A model generated the notes under the pieces. That model worked only from the letters and a program-made list of their open reading frames with translations. It ran no database searches and was not told the DNA's origin. The position numbers and the translations under genes were made by a program. A stretch of DNA of 64,000 nt from Vibrio breoganii (GTDB lineage Bacteria; Pseudomonadota; Gammaproteobacteria; Enterobacterales; Vibrionaceae): NCBI RefSeq assembly GCF_001677275.1, contig NZ_CP016179.1, positions 124,001-188,000 on the forward strand, in the 5' to 3' direction. This document shows positions 51,069 to 59,073 of this stretch, piece after piece (position 1 is the stretch's first letter; every line of letters starts with the position of its first letter).

Positions 51069-51809
51069 CTAAAGTGAATCTAACAAGCGAGTGAGCTTGG
51101 TTTTGGTGTATTCCTCAATCTTACCTGATGCAATAGGCGCAAAAACTGATACGGCCTGTATCTCACCAATCTGAGTCTCAAATGGTGTTCCGCCTTCTCC
51201 ATCAATAATGTGTTCAACGGTTTTAATGTGGTGAGCGGTACGCTTAGTGCCGATCACGGTTTTGCCAAATCCATTCGTAAGATATTCAAGTAGCGGGCTT
51301 CCCTTTGCTAAGTGGATATTCCCAAAATCATCAATCTGGCTAAGAAACACATCCGTAGACAGGCGCGCACCGGCTTGGATAGCAAGTTCTGGTGTGAGGT
51401 GAGGGTTTTGGCGATTGACTATGATTGGTTGCTTGAAGGGTATATCGCCAACGGAAAATTTGAGTCTGTCTTCAATAGCTGTAGTTGGGCCCAGGTCGAG
51501 CGCGTCCCAGCTCGCAGTTAATGTTGGTTGAGTAAAAACAGTACGGCCAGCGTCACGTATGAGAGCGGAGTCAGATTCAGCGTTATTACGAATGCACTGT
51601 TCGTCACCGAAAATCAAAGTAAATGGGAGTGATTGTCTATTTATAATGTGCTTTGCAAGTTCGATTGTTGGTGTAAGGATAACTTTGCTACTGCTGGTGG
51701 TCGCATAAAACCTAGCAAGATATGCTGCATTAAGCGCGTGTGCGGCTTGTGCTATCATTTTTCCAAGGGGCATATCTAAGTCGTTGCGAATAAAGATTTT
51801 GATGCTCAT
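51069..51809 (-). CDS. peptidyl-tRNA hydrolase 2-like protein, extended
   Basis: 246 aa. The N-terminal motif IRNDLDMPLGKMIAQAAHA is the PTH2 signature (xRxDLxMxxGKxxAQxxHA), and IRDAGRTVFTQPTLTAS matches the second PTH2 block. PTH2 proper is ~115 aa; the extra ~120 C-terminal residues are unassigned. PTH2 releases peptides from peptidyl-tRNA and is rare in bacteria, common in archaea and eukaryotes, so a plasmid-borne form is notable. Its place beside HigBA hints at translation stress, which is speculation. Confidence 0.78.
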   Translation of the reverse strand: MSIKIFIRNDLDMPLGKMIAQAAHALNAAYLARFYATTSSSKVILTPTIELAKHIINRQSLPFTLIFGDEQCIRNNAESDSALIRDAGRTVFTQPTLTASWDALDLGPTTAIEDRLKFSVGDIPFKQPIIVNRQNPHLTPELAIQAGARLSTDVFLSQIDDFGNIHLAKGSPLLEYLTNGFGKTVIGTKRTAHHIKTVEHIIDGEGGTPFETQIGEIQAVSVFAPIASGKIEEYTKTKLTRLLDSL

Positions 51810-51906
51810 GCAGTGCAGAGTTCCTTGCTTAACTTGTTAGTGCTGGGGACTGTATGTGGTGATGATATCATTTTTAAAATCAAAAATGGTTGCGAGGCCA
51901 GAAAAC

Positions 51907-51949
51907 AAAAACGCACTACCAATCCCTAAAGGAAAGTGAGTGCGTTTGT
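51907..51949 (-). terminator. terminator of the 134-aa gene
   Basis: Minus strand CAAACGCACT ... AGTGCGTTTTTG. Confidence 0.82.
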
Positions 51950-51952
51950 TCA

Positions 51953-52357
51953 TTACCAGGTTTGCATGACCTGAGTTTCCGCTTGAAGCATCTCGGTTAC
52001 GTACTTGAGTGCCTTATGAGCCTTCAATCCCTCATCTCTAGTCGATATGAGTGGGATTCGTAACGGTTTGCCAAATCGGGTAGACACGAGCTTGTGAAGT
52101 ACCGCTCTATCTTCGTTTGTTTCGTTTAGCATGATAGTGGCGGTCTCTGTTAGCTTGTTCCTGATGATTTTCATTTGTTCATCAGCGAGAGTGCCAATTG
52201 GCGCTAGTGTCTTACTGTGTGCTTTGACATTTGCTCGGCACGTTGTGCAGACCCAGCCCATCACACCACTTTTATTTTGCACAAGTAGTGCAGAAACAGT
52301 GGTCTTGCAGCCACAGCAATGGATAGGAGACTGATCTCCAGTTTTAAAAGGTTTCAT
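51953..52357 (-). CDS. zinc-ribbon hypothetical protein, 134 aa
   Basis: CCGC near residue 14 and CTTC near 37 give a CxxC-x20-CxxC ribbon; the C-terminal ~90 residues are helical and basic. Possibly nucleic-acid binding. No family recognised. Confidence 0.65.
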   Translation of the reverse strand: MKPFKTGDQSPIHCCGCKTTVSALLVQNKSGVMGWVCTTCRANVKAHSKTLAPIGTLADEQMKIIRNKLTETATIMLNETNEDRAVLHKLVSTRFGKPLRIPLISTRDEGLKAHKALKYVTEMLQAETQVMQTW

Positions 52358-52536
52358 GTTTATTCCTTAAACTATCTTACGATCCAACTTGGTTACCCAA
52401 GTGAGTAGGCGAAGGAGAACCTTCGTTTGCGTAGTCAGTAGTTCAAGAGGCGCTTGGTTTGACTGCATCTGCGAACACAAAAAGAATGAAAGTGATATAC
52501 AACCTATTGCTTTTGCGCTGGTGGTTCGGGCTTATT

Positions 52537-52560
52537 TTTTGCGAGATATCCCGAAAGAAT
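52537..52560 (+). promoter_or_regulatory. regulon palindrome facing the 26-aa ORF
   Basis: TTTTGCGAGATATCCCGAAAGA; left half perfect, right half with one change. Confidence 0.6.
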
Positions 52561-52590
52561 CGTCACTCAGAATTGGCTAGCAGGTCTGAC

Positions 52591-52671
52591 ATGTTAGTTT
52601 GGCTGCGTTGTTTGGTGGCGCGAGTTGTTAACTTTCTCTGTCTGCTGATGACCTTCTGTTTGTGTATATAA
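52591..52671 (+). CDS. candidate 26-aa hydrophobic peptide
   Basis: ATG with CAGG seven nt upstream encodes MLVWLRCLVARVVNFLCLLM and six more mostly hydrophobic residues. The stop coincides with the base of a strong terminator, and a regulon palindrome lies ~43 bp upstream. Size, hydrophobicity and tight transcription unit recall type I toxins or small membrane peptides. No antisense RNA is demonstrated. Confidence 0.4.
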   Translation: MLVWLRCLVARVVNFLCLLMTFCLCI

Positions 52672-52706
52672 AATGCAGTCCTGGCTTTGTACGGGGCTGC
52701 ATTTTT
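52670..52706 (+). terminator. terminator after the 26-aa ORF
   Basis: AAATGCAG ... CTGCATTTTTCTTTT. It overlaps the apparent upstream codons of the next gene, which therefore starts later. Confidence 0.85.
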
Positions 52707-52726
52707 CTTTTCTGGATGTTGTAGTT

Positions 52727-53014
52727 GTGATTATTTCAAGTGTTTGCCGAGAGAATAGGGCTCCGGTAGTTTTTACTAATGCGATTGGTCGATCTGAATG
52801 GTCGGGATTGTACGAGTACCAGTTCACGAGTTTGATTCTATCTGAGCTGAATGACTTTATCCGCTTTGAGGCTCACAGAAGGGGTTACAACGAGTCTCGT
52901 ACTCAGCGTCATACAGAGAATCCTTTCCACTCTTCATTTCTAGATGGTCGGCCTAAGCAATATTGGAATAAGCATTATCAGATTGGGCTAGCGGTGGCTT
53001 TGGTGAGTAATTAA
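52727..53014 (+). CDS. hypothetical protein, 95 aa (paralogue of 56652)
   Basis: Start at GTG 52727, chosen because an in-frame ATG at 52673 lies in a terminator stem and because the paralogue's conserved region begins at the same place. Shares RAPVVFTN-GR--WSG-YEY, GYN--R-Q, NPFH--FLDG and HYQ-G with the protein at 56652. Family unknown. Confidence 0.65.
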   Translation: MIISSVCRENRAPVVFTNAIGRSEWSGLYEYQFTSLILSELNDFIRFEAHRRGYNESRTQRHTENPFHSSFLDGRPKQYWNKHYQIGLAVALVSN

Positions 53015-53408
53015 TTCAGCGGTTTCGCTTTTCCCTCAAGTACATCGGTGCAAGCGCCAAACCATTTACTGCTGAAATCAATCGCTGTTTGCTCCTGTGT
53101 CTTGATTGTTGGCTGAATTTGGTATGAATACGCGTCTTTGATGATCGTTGCTGGAGCGTCTTCCAAGTCAGTGATTTTTAATACTCTGAACACTTTTGCC
53201 ATCGTGTTTCCATGTTGGCGTGCAAGCATGACTTCATGAGCAAAACCGCCGTAACCAGTGCAAAACTGCATTTGTTTTTCTGGCGTTGCGCCTTCAGCCG
53301 TTGCTTCACCTGCTGATACTGCCGGTTCTTCTGGTGCTGTTGGTTTTACTAGCGTCGCATTGCAACAGAGGTAAAGCCCAGTAAGCCAACTAAAACTAGT
53401 TTCTTCAT
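53011..53408 (-). pseudogene. exported protein with single-base frameshift
   Basis: An ATG at 53408 opens MKKLVLVGLLGFTSVAM, a good signal peptide, then stops after two more codons. The remaining ~115 codons (LVKPTAPEEPAVSAG... FCTGYGGFAHEVMLARQHG...) continue in another frame to 53011. Restoring one G in ATGCGACG to ATGGCGACG would give a continuous secreted protein with an AMA cleavage site. Either a real inactivation or a sequence error. Confidence 0.6.
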
Positions 53409-53568
53409 TCGAATTATTCTTGATTATTGTAGTTGGGATGAATGTAACAGATTGATCTGGCATGGAAAGGCCGGTAATTTTTAATTGCATTTTTCATCAT
53501 TGGATTGGCATCAGATTTGCGTTACTGTTCCAGTATTGTAGGTAGTGCTTAGATGTCAGGGTCTCGTG

Positions 53569-54186
53569 ATGGATGATTGGAAAAATTCCCCTCTTAGAAC
53601 TGTTGCTCTCAAGGATGAAATACCGGTTAGGGATTTGACTGAGCAAGCCATAGCAGGGCGCCTCGCCCAAAGTGATTTATCCGTAAATAGAAAGGCCACA
53701 AAGCATGCCAAGGCAGTTTTTAATATGCTGCGCCCTGGCGTGATATTGACCGATAGTACAATTAAGAAGATGTATAAGGATCTTGACCTTTTCCTTCTAC
53801 ATACGGGACTGAAGAAGCTGAGCGTTTGTGTTCGTGGATGCGCGCAATGCTGTACTGTTGCAGTAGATGTCAGCTACTTGGAGGCTATGTATATTGCTGA
53901 TTCGACAGGTGTTGAACTTCGTTTAGATAAGACTGTATCAAAAACCGGTGGTTGCCCGTTCCTTGTTGATAATTGTTGTTCAATCTATGAGTATCGCCCA
54001 ATCGCTTGCCGAATGTTTCACACAATTGATCATCCGAAATATTGCTATCTCGATGAGTCTCATCACTATTTTTCTGTGAATTCTCACCCGCAGGTAGGTG
54101 AGTTCCAATACAGTCTATCAACCATTGAGGCTGAAGGTTATATCAAGGGCAACTTTGATATTCGACAATGGTTCTCAACTCATTGA
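53569..54186 (+). CDS. YkgJ-type cysteine-cluster protein
   Basis: 205 aa from ATG 53569 (a GTG at 53545 is in frame). Conserved cysteines CAQCCT, then CPFLVDNCCSIYEYRPIACRMF, the YkgJ/UPF0153 pattern proposed to bind a metal or Fe-S cluster. Location in the cell and reaction unknown. Alone between convergent small secreted-protein genes. Confidence 0.82.
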   Translation: MDDWKNSPLRTVALKDEIPVRDLTEQAIAGRLAQSDLSVNRKATKHAKAVFNMLRPGVILTDSTIKKMYKDLDLFLLHTGLKKLSVCVRGCAQCCTVAVDVSYLEAMYIADSTGVELRLDKTVSKTGGCPFLVDNCCSIYEYRPIACRMFHTIDHPKYCYLDESHHYFSVNSHPQVGEFQYSLSTIEAEGYIKGNFDIRQWFSTH

Positions 54187-54205
54187 AAGTAAATGCATGT
54201 AATTT

Positions 54206-54844
54206 TTAATTGCATGCGCTCTGGCCTTTTTTGCAAGCATCGATGCACTTGTTCTCATTACTGTATGAAGAGAACTGGCTATCACATTCCCTTTTGCAGT
54301 AAGTGAAGCCTGTCGAACAATTGCCATTACCACCAGCAGATTCGCTGATTTGCATCATTAGCATTCGATTAAGGGATTTTACTTGATTCACGAGCTCTTG
54401 TTGATTCATCGCCAGGCATTCACCTCCAGCACGTTTGAAACCTGCATCGCATTGCCAACTCGACCCGAAAGCAAAATGAGCATTCTCTGGAAGATGTACC
54501 TTAATGCATGAGTTGCTTTGTTTTTGGTAGCCTTTGTCGCAGGTCCATACACTAGTGCCTCCAATGAAGCGGGCGTTCTTGGGTAGCTTTACCTTGTCGC
54601 ACTTGTTTCCATTCTTTTGATAACCGGTATTGCATCGCCAGCCACCCATAAGGGATAAAGTTGCGTTTTCTGGGATGATTATCTTTAAGCATTGGTTGTT
54701 CTTAACTTGGTAACCAACGTCGCATCTGCAGCGTTGGCCAAGGTAGTCGGGACTGGCGTTAGCGGGGCATGTGATAGATGCAAAGGCTGGCAAAGAAAGG
54801 AATGTTAGGGGAAAGAAAATTAAGATCGGTAGTAATCGAAGCAT
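54206..54844 (-). CDS. secreted cysteine-rich repeat protein, 212 aa
   Basis: Signal peptide ending near LPAFA. Then about four tandem units of ~33 residues (C(D/N)xGYQKx-xxxC-K-LP-NA-F-GG-WxC), each with a cysteine pair likely to form a disulfide. C-terminal CSTGFTYCKRECDS...CIDACKKGQSAC adds six more cysteines. EGF/Sushi-like layout suggests a surface or periplasmic binding protein. No lipobox. Confidence 0.7.
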   Translation of the reverse strand: MLRLLPILIFFPLTFLSLPAFASITCPANASPDYLGQRCRCDVGYQVKNNQCLKIIIPENATLSLMGGWRCNTGYQKNGNKCDKVKLPKNARFIGGTSVWTCDKGYQKQSNSCIKVHLPENAHFAFGSSWQCDAGFKRAGGECLAMNQQELVNQVKSLNRMLMMQISESAGGNGNCSTGFTYCKRECDSQFSSYSNENKCIDACKKGQSACN

Positions 54845-54923
54845 TTGTCTTCCTTTGACGTCGAATGTCCTGATTAAATTGTAGTTAACTTTGGTGTCTT
54901 GGCGTTGTTTGGTGTGCTAGAAA

Positions 54924-54960
54924 CAAAAAAACGCCAGCTCTACTGAGTTGGCGTTTGTTT
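54924..54960 (-). terminator. terminator of the 43-aa membrane gene
   Basis: Minus strand AAACGCCA ... TGGCGTTTTTTTG. Confidence 0.85.
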
Positions 54961-54961
54961 T

Positions 54962-55093
54962 TTATCGCTTAATTAAGGCCATTACTAGATGGCTTGCAAT
55001 GAATGCCGCCATCATGCCTAGACCTATGAATGATAGGTATGTGTCTGCTGCAGTTTGCAGAGACAGGATTAGATCTTGCGCTGGGTTTTGCAT
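54962..55093 (-). CDS. 43-aa membrane peptide
   Basis: ATG 55093 has AAGGA six nt upstream. It encodes MQNPAQDLILSLQTAADTYL followed by one hydrophobic helix (SFIGLGMMAAFIASHLVMAL) and IKR. A terminator follows the stop by 2 bp, so it is a complete short transcription unit. Function unknown; holin-like or regulatory peptides have this form. Confidence 0.65.
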   Translation of the reverse strand: MQNPAQDLILSLQTAADTYLSFIGLGMMAAFIASHLVMALIKR

Positions 55094-55373
55094 AATTTCT
55101 TCCTTAAATATTCGGTTAAGAATTAGATGGGATACCTACAACTAGGCTGCCAAGTTCAGAATTGAACTCCCGAGGCATTCTCGCTGTGAACAGCAATTAC
55201 CGGTTATATGTCAGTGGATATGAAACTGATGTTGTGAGGGTGTTTTTTGCTGGGTGAACTCTAGTGCTGGTGGCTTACGATCAACTTCGAGGGAATTAAA
55301 AATAGACACTTGCATTTTGTTATCGCGAAATTGATAATCGAAATACGACCAAAAGCAACGACCTCCCTTTTTT

Positions 55374-55982
55374 ATGACCGTCCATCTGATATACAGCCAA
55401 GCAACTGGCCAACTAAGATCTGTAAAGGCAATGTCCAGCATTAAGGGTCCTGATGGGCGAAAGAAAAGAGAAAGGTACTTCCTTATTTCAGAAATGACTA
55501 AAGAAGAGGCAATGAGGCGCGCCAAGGCACAGTCAGACATGTGGGACCAGGAGTTGGAACCGAGACGACGGAAGACACGCCTAGCTGGCGGGCTTAAAAC
55601 CAACAACATCTGCGCTTTTGCATCGAATTTTTACTTGCGGTTGATGCGGAAGAACATTCAGCTCGTAAATGGCGGTTCAGAAGTTAGGTTCTACCCGCTC
55701 TTTGAGGTGCGCCGAGTTAACTCAGAAACGAAAAAAATTCAAAGTAAAACTTTTGCCATCTCGAAACTCGGACTGGATCATGCCTTCAACTCCGCTCTTG
55801 AGCTCTACCGCGACTGGCACAACCTAAGTAGTCAAGAAGTGAGTGAGTTAAGATCGCGCAAGTGGGGTCATGGGGAGTCTATTTGGCGCATTATAAAGTC
55901 ATCTGAAGATAAAGGCTGGTCATTATCAAGTAAGCACAAGAAATCAATTTCAGAGAGAATTCTAGCGCATACAATGCAGTAA
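55374..55982 (+). CDS. AP2-like DNA-binding protein, 202 aa
   Basis: Two similar modules of three strands plus a helix: GRKKRERYFLISEMTKEEAMRRAKAQ... and KIQSKTFAISKLGLDHAFNSALE. They match the AP2/integrase-like pattern (F-I-K-G---A---A---R--W). Start at ATG 55374 keeps the first module whole; ATG 55431 is an alternative. AP2-like proteins are phage or plasmid regulators and homing-endonuclease relatives. Confidence 0.6.
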   Translation: MTVHLIYSQATGQLRSVKAMSSIKGPDGRKKRERYFLISEMTKEEAMRRAKAQSDMWDQELEPRRRKTRLAGGLKTNNICAFASNFYLRLMRKNIQLVNGGSEVRFYPLFEVRRVNSETKKIQSKTFAISKLGLDHAFNSALELYRDWHNLSSQEVSELRSRKWGHGESIWRIIKSSEDKGWSLSSKHKKSISERILAHTMQ

Positions 55983-56145
55983 GATCTCTGAGGGTTTGAT
56001 GCGATAGTGGCGCTCCAAAAAGGTCTACTGACTCGGAAATCAGAGTTTGCTATTTCGCCTATTGAGTACGTGATCGCCTTGAATAGGTGTATTTAGTGGC
56101 CGAAAGGTCGTTACGTGAATAGCGAAGTATGGAGATATAGCAATT

Positions 56146-56436
56146 ATGAGTTCTTACAAGATAGTTTGGGAAGTTGAATTGGAAGCTGATAGTCCGGAGC
56201 AAGCGGCAAAATTGGCGCGTGAGATGCAATTGGATAAAGAGAGTGAGGCGCTCCATTTTAACGTAACTGATGAGGTTACGGGTGACGAAATTGAAGTGTC
56301 ACTTGATGAAGTAAATTTGGCAGAATCATTCGCGGCGTTTCGCGCTATGTTTGGTGGTGCTGGTCCTTTAACTCGACAGGTGCAGCAAATCATGGATGAA
56401 ATGCAGTCAATAAACGCCCAATCAACGAACCATTAA
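56146..56436 (+). CDS. hypothetical acidic protein, 96 aa
   Basis: Begins MSSYKIVWEVELEADSPEQA, then AKLAREMQLDKESEALHFNV: a short beta-strand-helix-strand unit with a helical tail. GGAG lies ~11 nt before the ATG. No known family. Terminator follows. Confidence 0.65.
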   Translation: MSSYKIVWEVELEADSPEQAAKLAREMQLDKESEALHFNVTDEVTGDEIEVSLDEVNLAESFAAFRAMFGGAGPLTRQVQQIMDEMQSINAQSTNH

Positions 56437-56441
56437 AAAAC

Positions 56442-56485
56442 AAAACCTCAAATGAAGAGCATCTGCCTTTGTTTGAGGTTTTTCT
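56442..56485. terminator. terminator after the 96-aa gene
   Basis: AAAACCTCAAA ... TTTGAGGTTTTTC, usable from both strands. Confidence 0.85.
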
Positions 56486-56486
56486 C

Positions 56487-56633
56487 TTAGTCGTCAAAAT
56501 CATCATCGCTATCGTCAAAACTAACACTATTTTTGGGTCGCACAATGGTGTCAGTCTCTATCGGTCGTGAGTGGAGGCAAAAAAGAAGCGCGACACCAGG
56601 TTGTCGGGTTTTAATAAGGATGTAACTAGCCAC
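56487..56633 (-). CDS. possible 48-aa ORF with acidic tail
   Basis: GTG at 56633, frame ends NSVSFDDSDDDFDD. The tail resembles acidic tips that bind partners (as in SSB), but the start codon has no ribosome site and the N-terminal half is nondescript. Listed as possible only. Confidence 0.25.
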   Translation of the reverse strand: MASYILIKTRQPGVALLFCLHSRPIETDTIVRPKNSVSFDDSDDDFDD

Positions 56634-56651
56634 TCATACTGAGAATGTTGG

Positions 56652-56954
56652 ATGGTTACTGAAATGATTATTGCTGCAAAGCAGAAAGTGAATCGTGCAC
56701 CGGTGGTGTTTACAAATACGTTTGGTCGAGCTCGCTGGTCAGGCTGTTATGAATATATGTTTGATTCGGCTCTGATTGAGAGCATGGGTATGTTCATAGA
56801 GCAGCAAGCAAGAATGGATGGCTACAACGACATTCGTCGTCAAAGTCGCACAGATAACCCTTTTCACCCAGAGTTCTTAGATGGTATTCCCTTTGATAAG
56901 TGGGAAGACCATTATCAGTACGGCGTCATTTCTTATCGTAACGACAATCTCTAA
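56652..56954 (+). CDS. hypothetical protein, 100 aa (paralogue of 52727)
   Basis: Conserved with the gene at 52727 over RAPVVFTN(T/A)-GRA-WSG-YEY, GYN-IRRQ, NPFHPEFLDG, W--HYQYG. ATG 56652 or 56664 may be the start. Two copies within 4 kb suggest a dosage or divergence role; function unknown. Confidence 0.65.
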   Translation: MVTEMIIAAKQKVNRAPVVFTNTFGRARWSGCYEYMFDSALIESMGMFIEQQARMDGYNDIRRQSRTDNPFHPEFLDGIPFDKWEDHYQYGVISYRNDNL

Positions 56955-56960
56955 AGCTAG

Positions 56961-57806
56961 TTAACTGCGTGAGTTTTGCTCAAGGGTTAGTGGGACTTGA
57001 TGAAAAATCAGTGCTTCTTGAGTTAGGCAATACCCGGCTGTCATCATCGTCGTATAAATGGCGGGGAAGGAGCGTGGGTTGAGTTTGAACTTGTTGCTTT
57101 GAATGTCATACAGGTCTCTGCTGCCAATTTTTTTAAATGTGTTTACGTTCGTATTGGGCACAATCAGTTCATCCGCAAGAGAGGCTTTGGCCATAGCGAA
57201 ACCCGCAAAATCACAATCGAAAAAGGCTATAACATGGCCGCTAAAATTCTTCTTGAGTAAAGACATGGTAATGCCTGTTTCTTTGTCGCCACGATAAACG
57301 ATAAGAGCGTCTTTCTTGAGTGTGCTGAAGTTGAAGTTAGCGTTTTTGAGGTTTAGAAACGTCTCAAAATTCTCTACTAGGATGCATTGCGAGTGTTGAA
57401 TACTGCTGATGCACTCTTTATTGAAAGTGATATAGCCACCTTCAGGAGATGTGTAGAGTTTACCTTCCACTGTAATGGACTCCCCGTTGAGTGGGTACAC
57501 TGAGATATGATTTGCCTTTACTTGTTTTCCATTTAATTTCTCATCAGAAAAGTGCTCTGTAGTAGATTCTCTGCTGCTGAAATCAACGTCTGAAAAGATG
57601 TCGAAACCACTTTGTTGAAGGAAGAGCTCTCTTATCTTCTTGATGTCCCGAGAATTGAGTTCAATCTTGCTACCTGTGGCTCGTCCAATGTTCATGTCTT
57701 GATAGAGAGTTTCAAAGATACCGGTTCTGGAAAGTGTGGCTTTAGACCGTTTTGTTTTGAGTCGCATAAGACGGTTGATATCAGTTTTGCTTAGTTTTTT
57801 GTGCAT
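56961..57806 (-). CDS. TOPRIM nuclease subunit, JetD/MksG-like
   Basis: 281 aa. TOPRIM residues: E145 in CILVENFETFL and D197/D199 in FFDCDFAG, with VYRGD between, as in JetD/MksG (~380 aa usually). The N-terminal ~90 residues are short compared with JetD, so the arm domain is reduced. It overlaps the kleisin-like gene by one base (TAATG). In Wadjet this subunit cleaves small circular DNA after SMC loading. That role here is inference. Confidence 0.75.
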   Translation of the reverse strand: MHKKLSKTDINRLMRLKTKRSKATLSRTGIFETLYQDMNIGRATGSKIELNSRDIKKIRELFLQQSGFDIFSDVDFSSRESTTEHFSDEKLNGKQVKANHISVYPLNGESITVEGKLYTSPEGGYITFNKECISSIQHSQCILVENFETFLNLKNANFNFSTLKKDALIVYRGDKETGITMSLLKKNFSGHVIAFFDCDFAGFAMAKASLADELIVPNTNVNTFKKIGSRDLYDIQSNKFKLNPRSFPAIYTTMMTAGYCLTQEALIFHQVPLTLEQNSRS

Positions 57807-59071
57807 TAGCGAGGCCTCACAGATATATCAACGATGTGTATGTTGCCGGTGTTGTTAGGGTAGTAGTGATCACCAATTGGTGTGCACAAGATGAAGGCCG
57901 CTTGCTCTTCCAATAAGTCTTCATGGTATCCCAAAAGTCCAAACAGCCAGGCATCCCGTGATATATCGCTGACACCGCCTTTGATGTGTTCGATGTAGTA
58001 GTCGCTGGCAAGGATTTCACGTTGCTCACTAATGCATGACGTCAGAATATCATCACAGAATGAGTCTATTGGGTCACCTGTATCGGTTGTGTCCTCAATT
58101 GTTTCATTGAGGTTTTGAGGTGGTGCGAGTTCTGCTTTCGGGCGGTCTACTTGGATCTCTATAGATGTCGTCAGAACATTAGTTGCAATGCGGTCTAGAT
58201 CGTCTTCTATGTTGATGTCATGGAAGTTTGCAAATGCGGTAACCGCAATCGGTTCGACTAGATGGTGCTCTGCGCTTATAGAGGACTCCAACTCAATGTC
58301 ATGGAAGGTTTCGCTGATATCTAACGCAAAGGTGTGCTCGTCGTTAAAAAAGCCGTCAAAGGCTTGTATGAGGCGTTTATCTTTCTGTCTTTCTCTAAAT
58401 GCCATTAGGTGCAATCTGAGCTTCCCAATGGTGATTTCTAGATCGGCTTGGCAATCAGAGATATTTTGGGGTAACTCAAGGCAGAGTAATTCGCCTAGTC
58501 GTTGATCGCCACCGGCAATATCAGCCAATACGGCGGGGGAAAACTCTTTTAATGCCTTAACGAGATTGGTGGCTTGTTCAAGAGCGCGATTGTTTTCAGT
58601 GGCTTTCTCTTCTAAGGAAGTGGCGTACCCGAACTGCTGCTCTACGCGGGAATGCAGACGACTTTTTGCATCAATCAAATCCGTAATGAGTGTGTACACT
58701 AAACCTTGAAGTTCATTGAAGATGTTGCTCTCAGTGCGCTTGTTACGTTGAGTGAGGGATCGTTTTGCCTCAAGGTAGCTTTCTGCGAGCTCTCGAATAT
58801 CGGGTATCCTGTTGGCGTATTCCGTATCAAGGTAACGTGTAGACTCTGTCTCTAAGTAATAGTGAATGAACGCCATTAGTTTTGGGTTCACAAGATAACC
58901 CGATCGAGTGTTAATCAATGCTCTCGCTTGGAGAAGCTTCGTAATGTTACCGGAGTTTTCGTTCGACTTGTGAACCCCATTGTTATTGAATGCCTCGATT
59001 AGTGTTTCTCTAGAAGCGTGTATCAGCGATAAGAGTTCTTCCAGGCCACCAGCGTGTCGTGATTTATCCAT
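57806..59071 (-). CDS. kleisin-like subunit, JetA/MksF-like
   Basis: 421 aa, mostly helical with an N-terminal winged-helix-like part, a long coiled middle (YLEAKRSLTQRNKRTESNIFNEL...) and an acidic C-terminal region. By position between MksE-like and TOPRIM genes, and by length, it fits MksF/JetA. Little residue conservation is visible, so the assignment rests on context. Two bases separate it from the preceding gene. Confidence 0.65.
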   Translation of the reverse strand: MDKSRHAGGLEELLSLIHASRETLIEAFNNNGVHKSNENSGNITKLLQARALINTRSGYLVNPKLMAFIHYYLETESTRYLDTEYANRIPDIRELAESYLEAKRSLTQRNKRTESNIFNELQGLVYTLITDLIDAKSRLHSRVEQQFGYATSLEEKATENNRALEQATNLVKALKEFSPAVLADIAGGDQRLGELLCLELPQNISDCQADLEITIGKLRLHLMAFRERQKDKRLIQAFDGFFNDEHTFALDISETFHDIELESSISAEHHLVEPIAVTAFANFHDINIEDDLDRIATNVLTTSIEIQVDRPKAELAPPQNLNETIEDTTDTGDPIDSFCDDILTSCISEQREILASDYYIEHIKGGVSDISRDAWLFGLLGYHEDLLEEQAAFILCTPIGDHYYPNNTGNIHIVDISVRPR

Positions 59072-59073
59072 AG

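Noticed and set aside
50000..52400. Integron cassette array around higBA
   Set aside because: No attC/VCR-like inverted structures were found on either side of the toxin-antitoxin genes.
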